Assembly (NCBI GenBank): GCA_024867545.1
Contig: JANFNE010000050.1
Location: 62,001-126,000, forward strand
DNA length: 64,000 bases
Source: Phytopythium helicoides
Taxonomy: Eukaryota > Oomycota > Peronosporomycetes > Pythiales > Pythiaceae
Direction: 5' to 3'
Below are positions 51,702-63,223 of this stretch, one piece after another. Numbering within the stretch: position 1 is the first letter of the stretch; every line of letters starts with the position of its first letter. Both the position numbers and the translations under genes were made by a program. Under the pieces are notes generated by a model. It did not search any database, had not been told where the DNA came from, and saw only the letters and a program-made list of their open reading frames with translations.

Positions 51702-51831
51702 GTGATTTGGATCCATACGTAACGGAGGAAACACGGCGCGAGCTTTTCATTTCGATCGAGAATGCAGTCGTACTCTAGCTGCGCGGTGTCCCCTGCGCCA
51801 ATGATGAACCTACGTAAATCCCATACTAGAC

Positions 51832-53372
51832 CTAAAGCAGTCGCTGCTCGGCAGCACGAGCGTGACCCTCGAGGCCCTCCATGCGCGCAAGCAGAGCAGA
51901 GTCCTGCACAAGCGCCTGCGAAGCCTCCGCGTCGTCGATCCGCATCCACGTACGGATACGCAGGAACGTGTGCACCGAGAGACCACCAGTGTACTTGGCT
52001 GTGCCGCCCGTAGGGAGCACATGATTGGGGCCAGCGCCGTAGTCGCCGAAAACCTCAGCGGCACGGCCACCAATGAAGAGTCCGCCATAGTTACTCACGC
52101 GGTCAGCCACCTCTTGCGCGTTAGCCGTGATGACCTCGAGATGCTCAGGAGCGAGCACGTCCGAGGCAGCAATGCACGCGTCCATATCGGGGCACAGCAC
52201 CGCAAATCCCTGCCAGATTGGTAGGTTAGTCATTTGTAGAGTGGCATTTACAGGCGCAGCCAGTCAGTATCACGCACATTCTTGACGCTGACGCTGGCGG
52301 TCGGGGCAGACGGGAGCGTCTTGAGCTGCTCGTCGATCGCGCTGTTGACTTCGTCGATGATCTTCTGGCTCGTGGTCACGAGGATGGGCACGGCAGCCGT
52401 GTCATGCTCGGCCTGAGCCAGCAGGTCGGCTGCGATCGTGGCGGGGTTGGCCGTCTCATCGGCGATGACCAGGCACTCGGAGGGACCCGCAAGCATGTCG
52501 ATGGCGCACTTGCCGAACACCAGCGACTTCGCGGCCGTGACCCACTTGTTGCCCGGCCCGACAATGATGTCGCACGCCGGGATGCCACCCACGCCGTACG
52601 CCATGGCCGCAATCGACTGTGCAAACGAAGCAGTTCATTCCATCAGAAGGTGCTGACGGGACAGATCTCCATCAGTAAGGGGAGAGTCTCACCTGCGCGC
52701 CACCAACAGCGAGGAAGTAGTCGGCCTCAGCGAGGTACGCAGCTGCGAGCGTGGCGGGCGCCGGCCGCGGGGACGCCACCACCACAGTTTGCACGCCTGC
52801 AACGCGCGCCGTCACGGCCGTCATGAGCACGGAGGACGGCAGCGGGTACTGCAGCGGTAGAGCGTCAGTCATCGTCGTGCAAGCCATCCGTTCCTGAAAC
52901 CGCATCGCTCACCCGTCCACCCGGCGCGTAGCACCCTGCAGCCTTCATGGGCGAGACCTGCACCAAGCCCAACATCTTCATGAGCGCGCGCACCAACCCC
53001 CACAGTCGCCCACACCGCACGCACGTCCTGGCCCGCGAAGCCGCCGTCGATCTTCTGCTGGAAGTTGCCGACGCTTGCGCGCTGCGCCTGCGCGAAGACG
53101 CGGATGCGCTGCGCCGTGCGCCGCAGCACCTCGCGCTCGGCCTCTGGCAGCGCCTCGTAGGCGGCGCGCAGCTGCTCGCGGCCTACAACCAGCGGCTGCG
53201 CGGCGTCCGCCACGTCGCCGAGGCGCGCCGCGTGCTGGCGCAGCGCCGGCTCGCCCTGTTCGCGCACGGCGTCGACGATGACGCGCGCGTCCGCGAGCGC
53301 TCGAGCGTCCACGGGGTCGTAGGCGAAGCCCGCGACGTCAGCGGGCGTGATCTGCTTGAGCGGCGCGGCCAT
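51832..53372 (-). CDS. hisD: Histidinol dehydrogenase
   Basis: Catalyses the last two steps of histidine synthesis, L-histidinol to L-histidine with two NAD+ (EC 1.1.1.23). Five exons: 53372-53025, 52957-52913, 52848-52693, 52616-52278 and 52209-51832, all joins in phase 0; 421 aa (E. coli HisD 434). The 45-nt second exon encodes VSPMKAAGCYAPGGR, the conserved GxYxPGG region. Zinc and catalytic residues are visible: LAQAEHD (Gln and His ligands), APEHLEV (catalytic Glu-His), FGDYGAGPNHVLPTGG (Asp ligand), EGLEGHA (His ligand). It stands alone, not fused to other His enzymes as in fungal HIS4. Divergent from the RalGAP gene with 280 bp between starts. Confidence 0.93.
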
Positions 53373-53652
53373 CGGAGCGGGAGCAGTGCGCGGGTGGCGG
53401 CAGGATGGAGAGTGAGGCACCTGCCCGGTGGTGGCGCCGCGTTTGGCGAATCACCCATGTTGCCCCTGTCCGACAGCAACGTTCTTGTGGTGGACCACGC
53501 GATTCCCTATTTCAGCCAATGGGAGGGCGCGAATAGCCTCCACGCGCGCATGTTTCCCCTCGCGCGGTTGCGCGGGGTATGGATTGCTGCAGTATTGCCG
53601 CCGCCACGTTTCCCCCCCTGGCTTCCCATACTCTTCTAGACGGGGCGACGAC

Positions 53653-56600
53653 ATGGACGCCAAGGCGCGCAAGGACGGCGGCGGCGACGCGTCCAAGCGG
53701 CTCGCCAAGTTCTTCGCGGCCGACCGGCCGCCGCGCAAGCGGCTGCGCACGCTGCTGGACTTCCTCAAGGCGCCGGAAAAGGGCGCGAGCGAGGGCGGCG
53801 GCGGCAACTTGGCCGTGGCCGTGCAGTCGCTGCTGACGGGCGCTGGCCCCAAGGACGCCGCGCTCGCGTCGCAGGAGCACGCCGCGGCCGTGGACGAGTT
53901 CTGGGCAGATGCGGGCAACAGCGCGCTGCTATTCGGCGTCGTCTCGGACTGCGTCGTGGAGCTAGAGACGCTATACGCGCCGCACGAGACGGCCTTCCGC
54001 AAGCTGCGCAAGAAGCCGCTCGAGGCGGAGGACTGGAGCGAGGTCTTCGAGGGCCTTGAGGTGCTCATCAGGCACAACGTCGCGCGCATCCACGGAGGAT
54101 GGAACAACAACGGCCTCACCATGCTTTTCATGAAGCTGCTCAAGAGGGACAACCACGCCATGATTAAGAAGTACGCCTTCCGGTGCCTTGCGCTCTACAC
54201 GGACGCCACGCGCTCGCTCGCGCAGCTCGCAGCCGTTTCCGCGTCCCCTACTACCGTGCACTCGGCCACGCGCGCCGGATCCATCGTGCTAGGGTCCGAC
54301 GGCGATCTTGATATCGACGATGACGACGGCGGAGACAGTGGACGCGGAACGGCCGTCATTGGACATGCCACCAAGCGCAAAAACCTCCATCTTGACCTGC
54401 TGCGCGAAAGTGTCGACTTCTCTCCGTACGGCGGCGGCAGTATCCAGCTGCCCGATAAGTTCATGAACGAGGGCGTGCACGTCGAAGGCTGGATGCGTCC
54501 GAACCCGACGCAGGCAGAGGAGCCTGTCGACATGCTCAAGTTCATCATGGATCTTAGCCTCGAGCGCGACGACCCGGCACTGCTCGCAGATCCAAGCGTG
54601 AACCACCGCGCGCGTGGTGACCGCTTCGTCTTCTGGTCCGAGCTCATCATGAAGTTCTACATGCCGCTGCTCTACCCAAAGGTCTGCATCAAGGTCAAGC
54701 TCAAGGAAGAGAACGACACGCTGGGATTTTTTCACCACTGCCCTGGTAGTTTTCAGCGTGTTGTTGCGCGATGGGTGTACAAATTTCGCTCAAAGGACGA
54801 CTTCATGGAGGTCATCTGGGGCCGGCGCGAGTTCTCCGAAGTTATTATGGAGACAATCCGCCAGCGGTTCGCGTACCGTGACTCGGAGCTTGTGCTCGAT
54901 GCTATCAAATTCTACTCGGGTATCTGCACAGGCGTCCAGTACATCCCCGCGGGTATGAAGGGCCAGATGAACGAGTGTTCGCGTGCCATGATCTCACACG
55001 TGTCTCAGCTCTTCCATCCGTCGGTGCAACTTGATGACACAAAACTGCTGCTGCACTGCATCGAATTGCTCGAGCTTGTTTCACAGCGCAAGCTTGATGA
55101 CTACACCTCGACGTATCTGCGCAAGTTCGTTGTGTCAACAATAGAGAACTCTATAATGCTGCGTGAGCCCGGGAATGTGAGCGTGTTATCGGCGATGCTG
55201 ACGATCGTTCTGCACGTGTGGATGCATTCTGCCGTGACCGCAAAGGCAACGGGGCCGCAGGTGTGGATGGAGCTTACGATCTCCATTCGTCGCTGGCTCG
55301 TAAACCCGAACGATGTCAAGACAATCGGCGCCGAGATGGCTAACTGCTGGAAACGCGAGCTCCGGTTTGCGAGCTGCCTGCTTATGTACGTAATTGACAA
55401 GGGGGCGTCGTACCTCAAAGTCGCACCCGATGGCGCGACTATTCTTCCCCAAAGCGCAGCCGCGTCTTCACAAGATGGCAAGTCAATGAAAGAGCTGAAG
55501 CAAGGGTATGTGCAGTCATCGGCCAACTTTCTCATGATGGCGGTGTCGGACGTCAACACAGCAACGTTGCTGCTTGATCGAGTTTTGCACGTTATCCCAC
55601 CATCGACTATGTCAGCATTGCCTCCATTCCTCCATTTTAGCATGATTGAAGGTTTTCTGGAGCTCATAGAATTGTGGGTAGATGGCGCCATTTGTGCACC
55701 GCGCACATCACCAACTGAGCTTCACCAGATCAGCCCGTCGACAGTGATCGCGCTGTTCGGCGAGTGGTTCCTGCCGGCGTGCGAGCTTGAGCCGCCAGAA
55801 TTTCAGAACTCGAGATGTCTGGCAATTGTGACTCTCTACAAGCTATGCTCAGCGCGATGTGTGAACCCAGTGACCAGCAGCCACCTCACGATTTTGGCGC
55901 GGGTACTATTCAAGGGTATCACGTCTCCGTCAGGTGTTGTTGTGTCGACCGTTCTGCAAAAATCTGCTGCTCTTTTCACGCTGAACCTCCCAGGAATGAG
56001 CATGCTGGTGCCTGCGTATGTATACGCTGTGGACCAGATCATTATTGAGAACATTTGGGGACGCGCAGAAATGTCAAAGGGCAAGCCATCAGAGTGGAAC
56101 AAGGAGCTGAACGCTGCATTGGATGTCATCTTGTCCATCCTCGCACTGCCCAAGCGCTTTCCCAACGAGGACTTTGTGCGTTGGAAACAGAAGATCCAGC
56201 GCGTGTGCAATGAGCGTGAGCTCGCTCTAGTGCATGAAATTCTCGATGAAGTTCCGGACACGCTAGACGACTTTTACACGATTGTTGGTCGTGTTTTAGT
56301 CCGGATCGCCAGTCTGCCTTTTACAGACATTGTTGCCATCAAGAAGCGTGCACTCTGGGGGCTTTATTCGCTTGTTGTGATGAACTTGCGGAAGGATTCG
56401 CGACTGCAATCAGTCGACCCAATTCACCTTTCCGAATGGATCGTGCATCTGATCGACGTGTGCCAAGACGTTGATTTCTCCATATCGATGGCGGCACTGA
56501 GTATTTTGCAGGATATGTCCGATTACCACGAGGAGATTAACGCGTTCGAGCCATCAATCGTGGCACGGATCGTTATGACCCTAGCTGTGTATGCGCAACA

Positions 56601-59600
56601 GCAGGTGGAAGAAGCATCGATCGAGGTCCAAGCTGCGATGGAAAATCTTGGAAACAGTGAGAACGGGCCGTTACGGTCGCTCACTGGCGGCGATAAGCTC
56701 TCGTCCTCTAGCTTAAACGCACGAATCAGCGGAGAGAAGGGATTGAGTCGCCGGAACAGCGATAATCGCCCGAGCCGACTGGACGGTGCATCTGAACAGA
56801 ATGACCCGTTCAGCAAGCTCAAGAACAAGCTCAAACCATCAGCCAATACTCCGCCGTCGACACTTGCGACTCCGTCGACTCCCAGCACTGCCCCTTCCAC
56901 GACACCCCAGTCCAATTCAATTCGAGAGCACGATATCCCAGCACTGCGACTGAACGTGCAAAAGACGAGCTCCATCTTTGAATGCTTACGATTCTGGATC
57001 ATGCATCGACCAGAGATTCTTCATGATGCAGACGTCAAGAAGCTGGTGTTTAGCGCTATTGAAGCCGCGCTTGTCGGGACGTTACCTGATGGCGAGTGGC
57101 AGCGCGAGGTGGAGCGTGCTCGATCTCTTGAGCGCCGAATGTCAATGCCTCTGCTATTCCTCGGACTTCAGATGCGCGCAACACTGGACAATGAGATCAG
57201 CCAGTCGTGGCTCAAGTATTTTGAAGAGACGGCAGTGGCTGCGGAGGGGTTACTGATGCACTTGCTGCACCATATCAACGGCTTCCCCTCTCCTGCTGGT
57301 GTTGACCAGATGATTTCAAACTGTTCCGAGCTGTCCGAGATTGAAGGAAGTGGGGACGATTCATCAAACGGCGATGCGACGCTCGACAAGAGCACACCAG
57401 CTTCCTTGAGCTTCGTGTTCATGGATTCGATCGTATTCAGCGTTGTCGGCAGCCTCGACTCGCCCTGTGCCCGTTTTGTTGCGAGAGACATGACGGGGCT
57501 ATTCACTTGGGAGATCACGCCTGCAATGCCGCGCGTGACATCGTCAACCAGCTTCCGAGGTTCAGTGCATAGTCAGCCGGCTGTTGTGGAGCGCGAGCTG
57601 ACGGTCCAATCGGACCTCGTGGGTTCAAACTCGCTGGTGCTGCACCGCCCAAGTGCTGCTGTACTCATTGAAATGAAAGGCTCTGGAGATAACGAGAAGC
57701 CGGATACTTGTGATGTCTGTGGCGGCGAAAAGCCAGAAAGCAAGGAATCCGATCAAGATAGCATGTCCATGGCAAGGCTCCAAACATCGCAGATCTCATG
57801 GCAACGAGAGCGTGACATTCTGTCCAACAATTTGTGCCCAGTGAAGAATCCGTACGTATTCCATGATGACCCTGCGGGTAGTACAGCAAATGGCACCGAT
57901 AAGAAAAAGAGTGGTGACAAGGGTCGCGGGTCTGAAGCAGACAAGATGCCGTCGTCGGGGAACCGCGACGAAAGACAGGAGCGCCTGGAGAGGGTTGCTC
58001 GGCTACACGAAGAGCGTAATAATGTCAATGGGGTGCCTTCATCTCCCCATTCATCGACGTCGTCCAAGCGGCAGTGTGACTGTGGAGACGGATCGGACTT
58101 GTTTGGCCGCTCATCCACAGAGCGAAAAATCACAACCATCTGCGGATTGTTTGATATGGATATGGATGAGCCAAACGTCGGTAGCTTGGATGACGAGCGT
58201 TCGATCCTCGATTTGGTCCTCGATAGTATCCCGATGGTGTTTCGTGACTGTGGTGGCGATACGACCGACAAGACGCTCTTGGGTGGACGCTACACGATGC
58301 TTCGCTACAACCTGATGGACCGAGCAGGAGACACAAGCCCTCTGCTGAAGGACCCTCTCGACACGACTGGATTTTCGTTCCTCCAGCGCCTGATCCACGA
58401 CGAGGAGTGCTATGCTCAGTTGAAGTCCTTCCTTGTGAAGGATGACTCGGCTGTTGGGAAGGGGCTGCTGGAGTTCTGTGACGCCGTGCGCAAGTACGAA
58501 CGCACTGTCACGCCAAGCGACCGACTGGGTCAAGCGAGCGTTATCTTTTGGGAGTTCTTTTCTCCCGATGGTAGCCACAAATTTTCTTTCCCGCCAAATG
58601 TGACGGCGGACATCCAGGTGCAACTCAACAAGGCACACACTGCTTTGAGAGTGCCAACGTCAAACGAGCCTGTCTCGCTGTCAGGCGCACTCTTTCAGCG
58701 TGCTCTTGCCCACCTCGAAGGATCGGTGTTTGAGAGCACTGGCCTGATCGATAAATTTGTATCTGCGCTGGATCCATCGTCGAACGGCTCAAAGGAGGGG
58801 TCTAGCCCTGCTGTCGTCATTCCGCCTCAGCTATCGCTTTTTGATGCATTTTCAGTGATGGAGCTAAATGCTCGAATTTCACACTTGGCACTCGAGAAGC
58901 GCAACCTTGACGATGAACTGTCGTCGCTAACCAAGCCTGGCGCATCAAGCGGTGAAAAGCTAATTGACCCTGCGAGCGGTGCGCGGGATTCGCGAGTCGG
59001 CGCTCTTGACATCTGCCGTTTGTTCCTCTCACAGGCAGGACTCCTGCCGTCCCCAAATGGCGACATGAGTCATCGGTTCAAGCTTAAGCTGCTTGAAAAC
59101 GGTGCAAAGCTCGAGCGATCGTTGCGGCACTTGGACAAGAGCCCAACGCGCGAGACGATGAAGATTGGTGTCATTTACGTGGGTAAGACGCAGCGCACGC
59201 AGCAAGAGCTACTACGCAATGAACGAGGCAGCCCTGCCTATGAGCGGTTCCTGACGCAGCTCGGCTGGGACGTGAACCTTCGTACTCATCGTGGATTTGT
59301 TGGTGGTCTGGACACCAACCCGAAGAGCATGTCGAACGGTGAGACGGCGCTGTACTACGCCAATTCTCACAGTGAGGTCTTGTACCATGTAGTGACCAAG
59401 ATGCCAACCAAGCCGGCGGACCCTCAGCAGATTGACAAGAAGCGCCACGTCGGCAATGACTACGTCCACATTGTATGGAGCGACAACACGTCCCATGACT
59501 ACATTCCGTCGACCATCACGAGTCACTTCAACGACGTGCAGATTGTTATCTACCCGATGCAGCGCGCTCAGCGAGGGCTCTTCCTAGTGCGCATCCACTC

Positions 59601-59976
59601 GAAGGATAAGGTGCCTCCCTTCGGCCCGTTGCAGTCGGGTATGGTAATTCATCAGTCGGACCTCGCGCGGCTCGTGCGTCAAACAGCGATGAATGCGAAC
59701 CGCGTGTGCCGCTCTCAGGTATGCAAGACATCGTTCATGAATCTTTTCCTGATGTTTTTTTGTTGTTGCTAACGACGCGCTTGCTTCTTCCTTGTCTAGA
59801 CGTCACTTTACGTGCGGCCGTACCCCACCCGCAAGAAGCTCGTGGACGAGATTGTCGAGCGATACTCTGTTGAGTACAAGGAAAGTCAGCTGCTAACGAT
59901 GCTTTTCGCACATCCGACAGCACCCGCAAATGCCGCCGCGTCACTGTTCGGAAGCTCGGTCGGTCCATCCGACTAA
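53653..59976 (+). CDS. RalGAP-alpha/tuberin-like Rap/Ral GTPase-activating protein
   Basis: Two exons, 53653-59718 and 59800-59976, joined by an 81-nt intron (GCTAAC branch), give 2,080 aa. Most of the protein is helical-repeat scaffold without clear motifs, with a Pro/Thr linker about residue 1,070-1,100. The C-terminal Rap-GAP domain (about 1,830-2,020) has KIGVIYVGKTQRTQQELL, FLTQLGWDVNL, and the catalytic-Asn segment KRHVGNDYVHIVWSDN. The long N-terminal scaffold plus C-terminal GAP matches RalGAP-alpha/tuberin (TSC2) architecture, which stimulates GTP hydrolysis by Ral or Rheb and so restrains TOR and exocyst signalling. Start: first Met of the conserved frame, after CGACGACATGG. Confidence 0.88.
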
Positions 59977-60104
59977 GCTGTCACGTGTATGTTGCGTCAA
60001 AGGTAAATTGAAAATCTGAATGTATTGGTGTTGTACAGCACAAGTCCACTCGTCTGCATCATGAGGGGCAGCAGCAACACCACACCTCAGCGGAGCATTC
60101 TCAA

Positions 60105-61647
60105 TCACGGGCTGGTGCTAGTCTTGGCTTCAGCCTCTGGCTCCTGGTCTCGCTTCTCCGTTTGCTTTTGCTCCTGATCAGCGTTCCACTGGTGGAAAAC
60201 AGACTCTGGAAGTTGCACGACAGCGTCTCCAGCAGCTGCGACGGCCGTGCGCTCTAGCAGCACGCTGGCAACCTGCTGACGCTGCACGTCCTCCATGGAC
60301 GAGAATGCGAACCCGCCACCAAGACCATCCTTGTCGCCACCCACCAGGCCGCCGCCTTCGATCTCCAGCTGGCGACGGCGCTCGTCCCGCATCTGCTGGG
60401 TCTTCTTGACCGATTCGGCTGCCAGATGCAGGTTTTTCGTCAGTGCTTCTATCTCCGCGTCCGAGTCGACCTCATCCTCTCCGTTGGTCGTTCTTGTTGC
60501 CTCTTCTGCTTTTTGCTCTTCAACCTTGATGACAGGCTTCACACGGGGAATCGTGTTACCGAAGCGGTCGGTCTCGAGCTCCTCTTCTTCCTCGTCCTCT
60601 TCCTCCTCATCGACGGTAGCTCCAACGGTGGGTTTGACACGACGGACTGTGTTGCCGAAACGGTCGGTCTCAAACTCGTCTTCGTTCTCCTCGTCTTCGT
60701 CCTCATCACCTTCCTCATCGCTGTCACTATCAAGGCGAGGCAGCTGCATGCGCTTCGCCCTCTCATCGTGCTCCTGCTGGCACGCTGCCAAGTACGCGTC
60801 CTGGGAACCACAGCACTCGTCAGACGCCCCGAAATTCTACACAAAGTCCATTGAACATTCGTCGTACCTGGGCAGCGACGACATCGGCGCTGGACTCGCA
60901 CGCGGAGTACGCCTCGAGGCAATCCATGTTGATCTTGAGGAACTCGAGTCCCCAGGAGAACTCCTCCAGGATCTGGTAGGCCTCGTCCTTGAGCCCGACA
61001 ATGTACAGCGTGGCGGCGATGGCCTCTGCGCACGAGAGCTTGTGTGGGCGGCCGTAGTTGACCGAGTTGGCCGCCACGAGGAACGGCAGCAGGCGGTGCG
61101 AGCCCGAGCGCAGTTGCTTGTACGGCAGCTCCTGCACCTTGGCCCACGAGCAGTCGATGACCGAGATGCCGATGGTCTCCACAATCTCCTGCACGTCACC
61201 CGTCAGCGCTCAGCAGCCAAGCGCCCCCAGCGCCCGCAGTCCACCGACGTACGCGATCTGCAGGCGACACGATCTGCTCGCCGGCGGGAGACAGCACAAT
61301 CCCGCGGAACGACACGCCGGGCTTCATGGACTTGACGTAGCCTGCGCAGATCGGCGTCAGTCGCCCGCCCGCCCACGGCACGCAGAGAGCGCCGACGCAC
61401 CGAAGCGGCAGAGCTTGCGGCCCGTGCAGCGCTTCGAGTCGCACTGCTGGAAGTCCCACATGCGCAGCGCCACGGGGAACGAGCGCCGCTTGTAGCTCGC
61501 CTCGCTCTCCTCGTCGCCGCGCTCCTGCGCCGCCGCCGTCTGCCGCCTGTCTCTGCCCCCGTGGCGCCCGCCGCCACCGCCGCCGCCACCGCCGCTCTTG
61601 CCCTTGGCGGCGCCGCGATGCGGACGGTCGGCGTTCTTCTTGCCCAT
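60105..61647 (-). CDS. TSR3: 18S rRNA aminocarboxypropyltransferase TSR3
   Basis: Tsr3 transfers the aminocarboxypropyl group from S-adenosylmethionine to the hypermodified m1acp3-pseudouridine of 18S rRNA late in 40S maturation. Exons 61647-61401, 61341-61253, 61188-60868 and 60800-60105, with introns of 59, 63 and 67 nt, join to 450 aa. Diagnostic motifs: RMWDFQQCDSKRCTGRKLCR, FRGIVLSPAGEQIVSPAD, ISVIDCSWA, and ANSVNYGRPHKLSCAEAIAA. The N-terminus has a Gly-rich basic head (GGGGGGGGGRHGG). The C-terminal 200 residues are acidic and contain the motif ETDRFGNTVRRVKP twice (second copy ETDRFGNTIPRVKP). Longer than yeast Tsr3 by the tail. Confidence 0.92.
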
Positions 61648-61870
61648 GATGTCCGATGGAAGTGAGCTGCTGGACGCCAGCGCCTTGCGGTCCGTAACTC
61701 AAGGTGCTTATAGACGGTTTTACTAAGAGAGTGACTACGTTATTACAAAATACAAGTGGTCTATATCTATGGGTGCAATAGGACATAGGCAAGGACAATA
61801 CACACTGTTTATTACGAAATATATAAAGATTGTCCATCAAAAGAAAAGTGGCGGCCTCCGATCTCTCCCT

Positions 61871-63223
61871 TCACTTCAGGGAAACCTCGACCCCGCGGAT
61901 CCAACCGGCCGCAGTAAACTGTGCACAACGCAACACTTCCTCGACATCACGTAGACTGTGGAGGTGGCCCATCAATGCCTCGGCCAAGTCCGTTTGCGGA
62001 ACCATGCGCGTGAGCTGCACCAAAAGACTCCCGCCAATCTTCTCAAATTCCAAATCGAAGTTGACACTGAGCACAAGCGTCTGTCCAAACAACTTTCGTC
62101 GAAGATGACCTTCTAGGTCTGGAAAGACAGCCTCCAGTGTTCGCTCCGTTACTCCCACGTGGATGCGAACTGTGGCCATCACGCGCTCTCCCTGCGAACT
62201 CGATGCGACCAACGGATTGATTGCCACCAACTCCAGCCGAAAGTTCGTGAAAAGCACCGAGTAGCGCCAGAACTGCTCCAACAAGTCATTGGGACCACGT
62301 AGGTCGCTGCCCAACTCGATATCACTGCTCGTGACGCATCGGATGTACGCGATCTGTTTGAGTAGCGAGAGGTTTCTCCCCGCGCGACCAACATCGATCC
62401 ATTCGCCCGACTTTAGCTTTAGATCTGCATCATAGTTGGCACCTGAGAGTCCTCGACGGAGTCTCCGGAAAAAGACTGTCGTAATATGGCGTGCATATTC
62501 GGATTCTGGGTACAAGTAAACACGTGCAGCGGAGCGGCGGACTTCGAGAAGGCTGATGTTCTCTCGAAGGCATGCCACTACCTCTTCGGCCCTTGCCAGC
62601 TTGAGCTTCTGTCGTTCACGATAGCGCGCCTGATTTGCGCGGCATTGCTCTCGTCGCCTAGATCTCTTGGTTAATTTCAGATGTTCGATGTTGTAGTACT
62701 CCGAATGAGGACTTGTGTTGTTCTTTTCCTCGAGAGTTGATGGCGTTGACTTCTCCAATGTCTTCTTGGCGTGAGGTAACGGAGGAAGCACATACTTCGA
62801 TTTCAAATCACTGTCGTCGCTGACTTTCGACTGCCGACTTGGTGAAGCCGCAATCGACTCTGCAAGAAACAATGAATGGGACTGGTGCGATGTGACGTGG
62901 AGCGAGCTGAACCCTCCGGTCAAACGAGGAAGCACCGGTCGAACGAGGGCATCGCTAGTAAGCGTCCAATTTCCGGGCGGAGCAGTCGACTGGTACGTTG
63001 TGTGACCTCTCGTCGCACTGAGCGTCCTCAACGGAGGCACAGCTGGCGTCACGAGCGTCGGCGATCGCATGAGCTGGTCGTGAGTCATTGGTGGAGCCTT
63101 GGAGTCGATAAAGGGAGCCAGGGAGAACGCGAGACGACGATCTCCCGTCTCGAACTCGGCCACGGGACTCAGAGACGTATAGGACATCGAGAAACCACCG
63201 AGGGGCGGCGACTGGTGGCTCAT
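61871..63223 (-). CDS. bZIP transcription factor, Cys-variant, paralogue A''
   Basis: Single exon, 450 aa from the first ATG (MSHQSPPLGG). The basic region SRRREQCRANQARYRERQKLKL has Cys at the Asn position, as do the three others in the window, with zipper ARAEEVVACLRENISLLEV. The shared C-terminal region is present (ITTVFFRRLRRGLSG, VGRAGRNLSLLKQIAYIRCV, DLRGPNDLLEQFW). About 200 Ser/Pro-rich residues precede the basic region, longer than in A1/A2. The most diverged of the four. It converges on nothing; TSR3 lies downstream in the same orientation. Confidence 0.85.
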   Translation of the reverse strand: MSHQSPPLGGFSMSYTSLSPVAEFETGDRRLAFSLAPFIDSKAPPMTHDQLMRSPTLVTPAVPPLRTLSATRGHTTYQSTAPPGNWTLTSDALVRPVLPRLTGGFSSLHVTSHQSHSLFLAESIAASPSRQSKVSDDSDLKSKYVLPPLPHAKKTLEKSTPSTLEEKNNTSPHSEYYNIEHLKLTKRSRRREQCRANQARYRERQKLKLARAEEVVACLRENISLLEVRRSAARVYLYPESEYARHITTVFFRRLRRGLSGANYDADLKLKSGEWIDVGRAGRNLSLLKQIAYIRCVTSSDIELGSDLRGPNDLLEQFWRYSVLFTNFRLELVAINPLVASSSQGERVMATVRIHVGVTERTLEAVFPDLEGHLRRKLFGQTLVLSVNFDLEFEKIGGSLLVQLTRMVPQTDLAEALMGHLHSLRDVEEVLRCAQFTAAGWIRGVEVSLK

